Assembly: GCA_006969385.1 (NCBI GenBank)
Contig: CP030884.1
Coordinates: forward strand, 3,844,001-3,908,000
Reading direction: 5' to 3'
DNA length: 64,000 bases
DNA from: Planctomycetaceae bacterium
GTDB taxonomy: Bacteria > Planctomycetota > Phycisphaerae > UBA1845 > UTPLA1
In this document: piece after piece, positions 16,932 through 24,336 of the stretch
Position numbering within the stretch: the stretch's first letter is position 1
Layout of the letters: every line of letters starts with the position of its first letter
Made by a program: the position numbers and the translations under genes
The notes under the pieces: generated by a model
Databases searched by the model: none
What the model was told of the DNA's origin: nothing
Seen by the model: the letters and a program-made list of their open reading frames with translations, nothing else

Positions 16932-18497
16932 TTAGCCGAGGCCGTATTCGCTCCAGCGCTGATCCACCATTTGCTTTACGTCGTCACTCATTTTAAGGAT
17001 CTCGGGCCACTCGCGGACAACGCCTTCGCCCGGAATTTTGCGGGTCGCGTCGATACCGATCTTGCTGCCGGCACCGCAGAACGGGGCGGCGTGATCGAGA
17101 ATATCAAGCGGGCCTTCGACTACAAACGTGTCGCGGCGCGGGTCGACATTGGCACCCACCTGAAACATCACCTCTTGTTCGTCGTGTACGTTCACGTCTT
17201 CGTCGACGATGATGATGAACTTGGAGAGCATCATCTGACCGGCGCTCCAGATGGCACTTGCGACCTTGCGGGCCTGGTAGGGGTATTCCTTGCGAATTTT
17301 GACAAACACAAAATTGTGGAACGCTCCCCAGCGCGGCAGGTGATAGTCGATGGCGTCGGGAATGATCGTTTGAAGCAGCGGCAGGAATACGCGCTCGGTG
17401 GCCTTACCCATGTAGTAATCTTCCATTGGCGGCAGGCCGACGATGGTCGTCGGGTAAATCGGATTCTCGCGATGTGTGATGGCCGTGATGCGAATCGTCG
17501 GGAATTGATCGGCCAGACTGTAGAAACCGGTGTGATCGCCAAACGGTCCTTCGCGCGCTGTTTCGGTCGCGCTGACGTATCCCTCGATCACGATCTCTGC
17601 GTTGGCGGGCACATTGATCGGCACCGTCTTCGCTGGGCACAGTTGAATACCGCCGCCGTTGAGAAAACCGGCAAACAGCAATTCGCTCACTGCCGGCGGT
17701 AACGGGCACGTCGCGGCGTAGGGCAAAACGCTTTCACCGCCGAAGGCAATGGCGACGGGCATGTCCTTACCTTCCCGCGCCCACATACGCTGATGCCGCG
17801 CCCCATCGTGATGCACGTGACAATGAAACAGCGCCGTCTTGGGCCCCGTCACCTGAATGCGATACATGCCGATATTCGGCTCGCTGCCGTCGGGGGCGTT
17901 GGTATAGATGCCGGCGAGCGTGATGTAGCGACCGATCCAGTCGGAGTCACTCGCGGGCGTTTTCGGATGGCCGACCATCACCTGGTCGTCGGTGCCACCG
18001 TCGAACGGCCAGCATTGCAGAATGGGCAGCTTGGTAAGATCGGCGTCGTCGGTGTGTACGATTTCCTGACAGATGCCGCGTTTCACCTGCTTGGGCGGAT
18101 AGCTCGCGATCTTGGCCAGCTCAGGCAACATCTTCATTTTTTCCATCAGCGAGGTGGGCGGCTCGGGCTTGATCAGCTTTTGCACACGATCCGCCAAGGC
18201 CTCAAAGCTCTCGCAGCCCAAAGCCATCCGCATGCGCTCGTAGCTGCCAAACAAATTGATGGCCAACGGAATATCGCTGCCCTTTACCTGCTCGAATAGT
18301 AGGGCGTGGCCACCTGTCGTACCGTGCACCGGGTCGGTCGCCGGCGCGGCGCTGGCGGCCTCGGGTGCGGGCGACTTGGAGACGCGATCCGCGATTTCGG
18401 TGATTTCCAAAACAGGATTCACCGGCGTCTTGACGCGTTTGAGTTGACCGGCAGCGTCGAGTGCTTCGATAAACGTTCTCAGATCACGGTAGGGCAC
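16932..18497 (-). CDS. ubiD: UbiD-family prenyl-FMN-dependent decarboxylase
   Basis: A 521-residue decarboxylase, probably of a quinone-pathway aromatic acid. YRDLRTFIEALDAAGQLKRV is the conserved start, and REGPFGDHTGFYS near residue 308 is the conserved prenyl-FMN site loop with catalytic acid and base residues. AKFIIIVDEDVNVHDEQEVM style C-terminal sequence completes the fold. Length is normal for the family. It is the first gene of the leftward operon that ends with ubiX; substrate choice between 4-hydroxybenzoate and futalosine-pathway intermediates cannot be decided here. Confidence 0.93.
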   Translation of the reverse strand: MPYRDLRTFIEALDAAGQLKRVKTPVNPVLEITEIADRVSKSPAPEAASAAPATDPVHGTTGGHALLFEQVKGSDIPLAINLFGSYERMRMALGCESFEALADRVQKLIKPEPPTSLMEKMKMLPELAKIASYPPKQVKRGICQEIVHTDDADLTKLPILQCWPFDGGTDDQVMVGHPKTPASDSDWIGRYITLAGIYTNAPDGSEPNIGMYRIQVTGPKTALFHCHVHHDGARHQRMWAREGKDMPVAIAFGGESVLPYAATCPLPPAVSELLFAGFLNGGGIQLCPAKTVPINVPANAEIVIEGYVSATETAREGPFGDHTGFYSLADQFPTIRITAITHRENPIYPTTIVGLPPMEDYYMGKATERVFLPLLQTIIPDAIDYHLPRWGAFHNFVFVKIRKEYPYQARKVASAIWSAGQMMLSKFIIIVDEDVNVHDEQEVMFQVGANVDPRRDTFVVEGPLDILDHAAPFCGAGSKIGIDATRKIPGEGVVREWPEILKMSDDVKQMVDQRWSEYGLG

Positions 18498-18640
18498 GGT
18501 GGTCTCCGACGGATGTATCCGTAATGGTGGATCAAATGGCGCTCGCAGCGCGTTCGCGGTGGCCGGTTAATCGCAGCCTGATCTGCTGGTGTTATAGCCG
18601 CTGGATCGGCAGGCGACGAGCGCGAAAAACCCTATATTCC

Positions 18641-18669
18641 TTGCCAGAACGCGGTTTTGGCCATAGTAT
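18641..18669 (+). promoter_or_regulatory. Candidate sigma-70 type promoter of metK
   Basis: TTGCCA at 18641-18646 and TAGTAT at 18664-18669 are separated by exactly 17 bases (5/6 and 4/6 matches to consensus). Transcription would begin near 18676, leaving a leader of about 77 bases before the GTG start. This supports the downstream start of metK. Confidence 0.5.
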
Positions 18670-18752
18670 CCGCGACTCTGTTACGAGCAATCAACGACCT
18701 GCGTCTGTCAGGCAACGAATTCCCCCAATATGGTGCGTCCGAGGAGTGTAAG

Positions 18753-19982
18753 GTGGCACAAGCAAATATGAACGGTCAAGCAAACTATGTATTCACGTCC
18801 GAGTCGGTGAGTATGGGCCACCCGGATAAGGTCGCCGACCAAATTTCGGATACCGTCCTCGACGCTTTGCTCTCCAAAGACCCCGATGCACGCGTGGCCT
18901 GCGAAACGTTTGTGACGACCGGCCTCGTGGTGGTGGGCGGTGAAGTCACCGTGCACAACAAGGCTGCCGAACTAGAGTTGGGCAACATCGAAGACCGCGT
19001 ACGCGGCACCATTGCCGACATCGGTTATACCGATCCGGATTGCCAGTTCGATCACAAGAGCTGCGCCGTTATCCGCACGATCCATAGCCAGTCGGCGGAT
19101 ATTTCGATGGGCGTCACCAAGACGAAGAAAAAAGCCCAAGGTGCCGGCGACCAGGGCATTATGTTCGGCTTTGCATGTAAAGAAACAAAAGCCCTGATGC
19201 CGCTGCCGATTCATCTGTCGCATCGCTTGGTCGAAAAAATGGCCGACGTTCGTCGCGACGGCACGCTCAGTTGGTTGCGGCCCGATAGTAAGTCACAAGT
19301 GTCGATCGAATACGACGGCCATAAGCCGGTGCGCGTGACCAGCGTCGTTATCTCCACGCAGCATCAGGAAAAGAAGGACCTGCTCGGACGCGACGGCAAC
19401 GTGAACGACAAGTTCCGCAAGGCGATCATCGACAAGATCATTAAGCCGGTCATCACCGACGAAGCACCGGAGCTGTGGAGCAACAAGATAAAGTTCCACA
19501 TCAACCCGACGGGGCGTTTCGTGATCGGTGGTCCGCACGGTGATGCGGGACTGACCGGTCGCAAGATCATCGTCGATACCTACGGCGGGCGCGGTTCGCA
19601 CGGTGGTGGCGCGTTCAGCGGGAAGGACCCGTCGAAGGTGGACCGCTCGGCGGCGTACATGGCGCGGCACATCGCGAAGAACATCGTGGCGGCTGGGCTG
19701 GCCGATATCTGCCAGTTGCAGCTGTCGTACGCCATCGGCGTGGCCGAACCGATCAGCGTCAACGTTCGCACCGAAGGCACCAACAAAATTAGCGAACGCA
19801 ATATTGAGAAACTGGTTCGCGATCACTTCGATCTGACGCCGGCGGGCATCATCAAGTATCTCAACCTCAAGCGCCCCATCTATCGCCAAACCGCCGCCCA
19901 CGGGCACTTCGGCCGCACGGGTTCGGCGTTCACGTGGGAAAAGACGAACATGGCCGCCAAGTTGAAGGCCGCTGCGAAGTAA
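18753..19982 (+). CDS. metK: S-adenosylmethionine synthase
   Basis: A 409-residue enzyme making SAM from methionine and ATP. VFTSESVSMGHPDKVADQISD is the N-terminal ATP site, GAGDQGIMFGFA near residue 135 the hexapeptide-region signature, and GGRGSHGGGAFSGKDPSKVDRSAAYMAR near 285 the second signature. GTG 18753 is chosen because GAGGAG lies at 18741-18746, six bases before it; an upstream TTG at 18657 falls inside the proposed promoter. A strong terminator follows. SAM supplies the UbiE, RsmA and other methyltransferases in this window. Confidence 0.97.
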   Translation: MAQANMNGQANYVFTSESVSMGHPDKVADQISDTVLDALLSKDPDARVACETFVTTGLVVVGGEVTVHNKAAELELGNIEDRVRGTIADIGYTDPDCQFDHKSCAVIRTIHSQSADISMGVTKTKKKAQGAGDQGIMFGFACKETKALMPLPIHLSHRLVEKMADVRRDGTLSWLRPDSKSQVSIEYDGHKPVRVTSVVISTQHQEKKDLLGRDGNVNDKFRKAIIDKIIKPVITDEAPELWSNKIKFHINPTGRFVIGGPHGDAGLTGRKIIVDTYGGRGSHGGGAFSGKDPSKVDRSAAYMARHIAKNIVAAGLADICQLQLSYAIGVAEPISVNVRTEGTNKISERNIEKLVRDHFDLTPAGIIKYLNLKRPIYRQTAAHGHFGRTGSAFTWEKTNMAAKLKAAAK

Positions 19983-20014
19983 GCGGGACGCAAAGCATCA
20001 GTTAAAAACAAATG

Positions 20015-20055
20015 GCCGCGTTGGCAGTTTGCACTGCCAACGCGGCTCTTTCTTT
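20015..20055 (+). terminator. Rho-independent terminator of metK
   Basis: A perfect 14-bp stem, GCCGCGTTGGCAGT paired with ACTGCCAACGCGGC, with the loop TTGC, is followed by the T-rich TCTTTCTTT. It lies 32 bases after the metK stop codon and just before the 3' end of the convergent fusion gene. Confidence 0.92.
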
Positions 20056-20078
20056 ATCAACGAAGTCTGGTGATTTGC

Positions 20079-22775
20079 TTACGACTTCTGCCGGTGCAGC
20101 GACGGATCGACCACGGCCGCCATTTGGTCGCTGTTGGGCAACCTGTCGGTACCGAGGAACTCGACAATCGACGGAACGACATCCTGTGGTGACTTGACGA
20201 GCGTAGGGTAATCCACCTCTAACACATCGAATGCCTTGTTATTCTTCAAAAAGTTTAGGGCAACCAAGCGATGTTGTTTCAGGCCGCGCAGCAGATCCTC
20301 TTCCGTGAGTTTGGCACCCTCTGTTCCCAAGCGGTCGATCATTTTGTATTGCGAAGCGGCGATCTCCTCGACCGGTCGCTGCATAAAGACCACCTTGTAT
20401 TTGTGGCGCTGCGGCATATGTGGTAACAACATCGTGACGGCTTTGATCGCCTGCTGGTCGAGGCCTTCTTCATCGAGAAGCTTGGGCTTTTTGGCGATCT
20501 GCTTGATCTCTTCCCATTCGTAGTAACCCTTCGGATTATCCGTGTCGGCTTCGCGTTCGCCGTCGGTCGCGATGGGCATGCCGCCCGCCTCCAACATCTG
20601 CATCATTAGTGACGTACCGGAGCGCGGTAAACCTGAAACGAGGACGAATTCCTTGCCGGATGGCTTGTGCTCGTTCTTGTCGGGTAACGGTCGTTCCTCG
20701 TTCAGAATGCGAACGCGTTCCTTGACGTTCGGAATTTCAGGCAGGTCGAACGTGATGAATGACCGTTTGCCGCTGGGCTGCGCGATGTCGGAGCGGCGGT
20801 CGCGAATCTTGCGAATGGCGCGGCTGTGTTCCTGCGCTTTTTCCGGGTTCGGCAACTCGGTGCTATATAGTGCTTTTAGCCAGCGATGGGCGTTGAGCAT
20901 GTTGGGCCGGAATTTCAGTGCCGTCTGAAAGGCGACTTCGGCGCGTTCCGGATCGCCCGAGCGCGCCAAGGCCACACCCAAATTGAAATGGGCCATCGGC
21001 GAACGGTGGATACGACTAACGGCATTGAGTGCGGCGTCCGCCGTTTTCTCATTGTCGCCTGCGCGGCGATACACCGTAGACAAACCTTGCCATGCAAGCG
21101 AGCTATCTTCGTGGATTTCGATCGCTTTAAGATACGCGCGCTCGGCGTCTTTGAAACGCGCCATGCGTAGATACAAGTCGCCCAATTGAATATGCAGACC
21201 GGGCGTCCGGGCGGAGTATTTTTCCGTTTCGTTAAAGATGTCCAACGCCTTGTCGAACTGATTCAAGCCCAACAAAGCGCGGGCTTTGATCAACATCATC
21301 TTGCCGGGAATCTTGCCACCCTCGGCGTAGGCTTTGTCGATGATAATCTCGGCTTGTTTGTAATAGCCGGCTTGCTGGCAACAGTTGGCCAGCAAATCGA
21401 GAAAGCGATTCTCCCACGGTCGTCGGTCGACGATTTCACGTGCCAATTCGAGTGCTTCGTCGTTGCGACGCAACCAAAGCAACTGCCGGGCGAGGTTGTA
21501 CTTCGCTTCGATGTCCGCGTTGGCGGCGGCTTTTTCCTTGTCGGTTCCGGGGTCTTCGATATACCCCAGCGCGACGAACTGATTCATCAATTCTTCAGAA
21601 TCCTGCTGTCCGAGCGCAGTGCCGGGCGGATGCATGCCGGAATCCCCCGGAACGTCTTCCCACGAATCGATCTTCTTAATCTCCGGCGACTGCTCGAATA
21701 TCTCAACGAGCGGTCGACCGTCCATGTCGTTTCCAATGGGTAATCCAAAAAGACTAAGCACGGTCGGGCAGATGTCGATCAGGCTCGCACCGAAAATCAG
21801 GTCGTCTTTCTTAATGCCTGGGCCGTTGACGGCAATCATGCCGAACTCGCGGTGCCATACCGCCGGGCCTGCGGGTTCGCGCGGCATATAGTCAGGGCGC
21901 ATGTGCCGCGATTGAAATCCGTGATCGGAACAGATTATGGTGATGCAATCGGGGCCGGCCAGATCGAGCAGACGTTCGAGCATCATGTCGTGGAACTTAT
22001 ACGCTCCAACGACGACGTCTTTATACATCTCGAAGTCTTCATCCTTGATCTTGGGCATCTTGGGCGGATGGTATTGCATAAACGCGTGGGAAAAGTGATC
22101 GATGGCGTCGTAGTAGATCGCCATGAAATCCCACGGCTCGGTTTCCATGATGGCCGTGCCGACCGCGTGGATCGTGGCGCAGTCGCTTAAGACTTTCGCA
22201 AACGTTGTCAGCCGCTTGTCCTCGGCTTGGTTGATTTTGGCCGCGTTCGGAATGAACGGCAGGATGTGGGCTTCGGTGAGTTCCTGCGGCATGACGCGAA
22301 AGCGGCCCAAAAACTGCGTGCGGTCCGCCGGATGAATCGTCCCCGGCGACACCTTCCAACCCTTTCCGGGAATAAACTGAACACCCGTGAAGTGATTGGT
22401 CGCGATGCAGCCGTTGATCGGTTCCGCCGGATGGCTTGCCCACCAACCAACGACATTACTGCGGTACCCCTCTTGCGAAAGGATATTCCAGAGGGCCTTT
22501 ACCTTGCGCGAGGTGCTGGTGTAGGGGCGTACACCACCATTAACCGGGTCGGGCTCGATGAAACCGTGAATGCCATGCTTGTCGGCGAATTTACCGGTGG
22601 CGGCGGAGTTCCATAGCATCGGGGAGAGGATGGGCTCTAACGTGGCGAGATTGCCCATCACGCCGCCGTTGATGAACTTTTCCAACGTCGGCAATTCGCC
22701 TGCTTCCAGCAGTGGGTTGATGTGTTCCCAGTCCGCCGCGTCCCAGCCGATCAGTAATACCTTCGGTTTAGCCAT
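20079..22775 (-). CDS. Phosphodiesterase-TPR-sulfotransferase fusion protein
   Basis: An 898-residue three-part protein. Residues 1-390 are a type I phosphodiesterase / nucleotide pyrophosphatase (alkaline phosphatase superfamily): LLIGWDAADW with a metal Asp, PILSPMLWNSAATGK with the nucleophile region, and IICSDHGFQSRHM with metal ligands. Residues about 430-690 are tetratricopeptide repeats (FRPNMLNAHRWLKALY is one). Residues about 709-898 are a sulfotransferase-like domain with the phosphosulfate loop VSGLPRSGTSLMMQML and VVFMQRPVEEIAASQ. There is no signal peptide, so it is probably cytoplasmic. The substrate is unknown; it may act on sulfated or phosphorylated metabolites. It appears to be a single-gene unit. 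Confidence 0.85.
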   Translation of the reverse strand: MAKPKVLLIGWDAADWEHINPLLEAGELPTLEKFINGGVMGNLATLEPILSPMLWNSAATGKFADKHGIHGFIEPDPVNGGVRPYTSTSRKVKALWNILSQEGYRSNVVGWWASHPAEPINGCIATNHFTGVQFIPGKGWKVSPGTIHPADRTQFLGRFRVMPQELTEAHILPFIPNAAKINQAEDKRLTTFAKVLSDCATIHAVGTAIMETEPWDFMAIYYDAIDHFSHAFMQYHPPKMPKIKDEDFEMYKDVVVGAYKFHDMMLERLLDLAGPDCITIICSDHGFQSRHMRPDYMPREPAGPAVWHREFGMIAVNGPGIKKDDLIFGASLIDICPTVLSLFGLPIGNDMDGRPLVEIFEQSPEIKKIDSWEDVPGDSGMHPPGTALGQQDSEELMNQFVALGYIEDPGTDKEKAAANADIEAKYNLARQLLWLRRNDEALELAREIVDRRPWENRFLDLLANCCQQAGYYKQAEIIIDKAYAEGGKIPGKMMLIKARALLGLNQFDKALDIFNETEKYSARTPGLHIQLGDLYLRMARFKDAERAYLKAIEIHEDSSLAWQGLSTVYRRAGDNEKTADAALNAVSRIHRSPMAHFNLGVALARSGDPERAEVAFQTALKFRPNMLNAHRWLKALYSTELPNPEKAQEHSRAIRKIRDRRSDIAQPSGKRSFITFDLPEIPNVKERVRILNEERPLPDKNEHKPSGKEFVLVSGLPRSGTSLMMQMLEAGGMPIATDGEREADTDNPKGYYEWEEIKQIAKKPKLLDEEGLDQQAIKAVTMLLPHMPQRHKYKVVFMQRPVEEIAASQYKMIDRLGTEGAKLTEEDLLRGLKQHRLVALNFLKNNKAFDVLEVDYPTLVKSPQDVVPSIVEFLGTDRLPNSDQMAAVVDPSLHRQKS

Positions 22776-22952
22776 GTTGCCCCGCAGTTGATTATCGCTA
22801 CCGGTTCATACGCCAGTGGTAGCACTTCTATTGCTCGCCGCCAGTCGCGAATTGTCCGTGTGAATCATCGGTTTGCAACCATCGGCAAAATGGTAGCACG
22901 TTTGAGATTTCGGACTGACGAAATATCTGAAGTACGAGCTGTCGATGGCAAC

Positions 22953-22986
22953 AAAAAAACCGCCGCCGATAACGATCGGCGGCGGT
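22953..22986 (-). terminator. Rho-independent terminator of the PEP-CTERM gene
   Basis: Read leftwards, a 12-bp stem (ACCGCCGCCGAT with its exact complement, loop CGTT) is followed by seven T residues (the A-run at 22953-22959). It lies about 50 bases beyond the stop codon at 23038. Confidence 0.88.
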
Positions 22987-23037
22987 TGAATTTCTATCCG
23001 CAAGAATCACGCAATTAGTGTTGCCGATTCCGACGTA

Positions 23038-23766
23038 TTAGGCGGAGCGGCGGCGGCGCCAGCCCAGCAGGCCGGTGGCACCGAGTGCGAGCAAGCCGAG
23101 CGAACCCGGTTCCGGAATCGCACCAGCGTTGATCGCCGTGTTGGGCTGATCTTCGTAAGCGAAGTCAACCAGCGTAAAGAGGTGCGTCGGCACACCCGTG
23201 CGGTTTTCGACGCGAATCCAACCGTAGTGCGTGTTGCCACCGATGTCGAATTCGACACCTATGATGCCCTGCTGACCCTGTACAGCAAACTGACTCGAAC
23301 CACCATTGTTGGCGTAGCTTACGAAGGCGAGGGTCCCGGCGGGCAGGAAGCTCAACGCGCCGTCGATTGCGGCACCGACCGGAATGTTATATGCGTAGGG
23401 GTAGCCGAAGGCGCCGGTAAAGCCGGCGATGCCGGCATTGCTGTTGGCGACCGTGGTAGCGGTGGTGCCGGTACCAACAATGTTGTTACCCTGAGCGACG
23501 AAGCCTGCACCAGCAACCGGATAGCTGCCGCCACCGATGGTGGTCGCAGAGTTTACCGGGTTCGACAGGAAGATGTCGTTGACGCCATCGCCGTCGAGGT
23601 CGATGTTACCAGCAGCGCCGGCAAGGTCGATGTTAAGCACACCGGAGTGTACGATCGCGGCGTCGGCAACTTCACCAGCACCAAATGCCGCAGCACCAGC
23701 AGCGGCGTAACCAGCCCAGCGGGCCTTGTCGAGAATGTTCTTCTTCTGTCGTCGTGCATTAGCCAT
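23038..23766 (-). CDS. PEP-CTERM sorting-signal secreted protein
   Basis: A 242-residue exported protein. The N-terminus is basic then Ala/Gly rich (ARWAGYAAAGAAAFGAGEVADA), acting as a signal. The C-terminus ends PEPGSLGLLALGATGLLGWRRRRSA: a PEP motif, one membrane helix and an arginine cluster, the signal cut by an exosortase. The middle is Gly/Asn/Asp rich with DLDGDGVNDIFLS, a calcium-loop-like stretch. GGAGAAGGAAAAG precedes ATG 23766, so a longer upstream frame to 23895 is rejected. No exosortase gene is in the window. It has its own promoter and terminator. Confidence 0.88.
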   Translation of the reverse strand: MANARRQKKNILDKARWAGYAAAGAAAFGAGEVADAAIVHSGVLNIDLAGAAGNIDLDGDGVNDIFLSNPVNSATTIGGGSYPVAGAGFVAQGNNIVGTGTTATTVANSNAGIAGFTGAFGYPYAYNIPVGAAIDGALSFLPAGTLAFVSYANNGGSSQFAVQGQQGIIGVEFDIGGNTHYGWIRVENRTGVPTHLFTLVDFAYEDQPNTAINAGAIPEPGSLGLLALGATGLLGWRRRRSA

Positions 23767-23866
23767 TCTTTTCCTTCTCCTATGTGTAATTCTTGCGGAT
23801 GACCAGACACACCCGGTCGAGCACAGTCTGGTCGCTCCCCCTCGGATATGTTTACATTTAACACCA

Positions 23867-23895
23867 ATATTATGATTTATGTCTTTTGAAATCAA
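23867..23895 (-). promoter_or_regulatory. Candidate promoter of the PEP-CTERM gene
   Basis: On the minus strand TTGATT (23890-23895) and TAATAT (23867-23872) are spaced by 17 bases in an unusually A/T-rich stretch. This gives a leader of about 95 bases before ATG 23766. Confidence 0.4.
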
Positions 23896-24266
23896 CGATT
23901 TATGATGCAGAAATTAAACACCATTTTTCGGTCGCTGGATGCGTTGACAGTCCGAGTCTCGCTCTCAACGTCCAAATGCCTACCTGAGGGGCCGTGTCAC
24001 CATTATTTCCAGACTTTACAAGCGGAGAAATAGTTATAAGTGTTTACTGCTTACGGGTTTGTGATCGAATCACTAAGGTCGGCGACCTACGTGCTGCAAC
24101 GTAAGCGTCCGAGAAATAGTCTCTTCAGTCAGGCACGGCGTTTAATATCCAGCTTTGTTCGGCTGCTCAGATCATTTCTATTGATTAATGCCCGCCAGAG
24201 CTGTGGGGGCGACGCACTGACGGGTTCATTCCCCAAGCCTTAAAAGGGATGGGGTACCAAGCCCGG

Positions 24267-24327
24267 TGTGGCACCGGTTTGTAACCGGTGGTAATCGTCT
24301 CTTGTGGCACCGGTTTGCAACCGGTGG
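24267..24327. repeat. Two tandem 25-base palindromic repeats
   Basis: The 25-base unit TGTGGCACCGGTTTGTAACCGGTGG occurs at 24267-24291 and again at 24303-24327 with one change (T to C in the loop). Each contains the palindrome CACCGGTT/AACCGGTG. The second copy ends nine bases from the end of the GH97 gene. Confidence 0.8.
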
Positions 24328-24336
24328 AAATTCAGA

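Larger units (their letters stand above)
23767..24336. other. Long intergenic region upstream of the PEP-CTERM gene
   Basis: These 570 bases hold the leader and candidate promoter of the PEP-CTERM gene, then about 350 bases in which I see no gene or structure, then the two tandem palindromes at 24267-24327 next to the GH97 stop codon. A 67-codon open frame at 24040 has no family resemblance and poor codon character. Confidence 0.5.

Noticed and set aside
18657..18752. Upstream TTG start for metK
   Set aside because: It falls inside the candidate promoter, and GTG 18753 has a GAGGAG site at ideal spacing.
18498..18752. SAM or SAH riboswitch ahead of metK
   Set aside because: No characteristic kink-turn or pseudoknot sequence was seen by eye; a covariance search would be needed to be certain.
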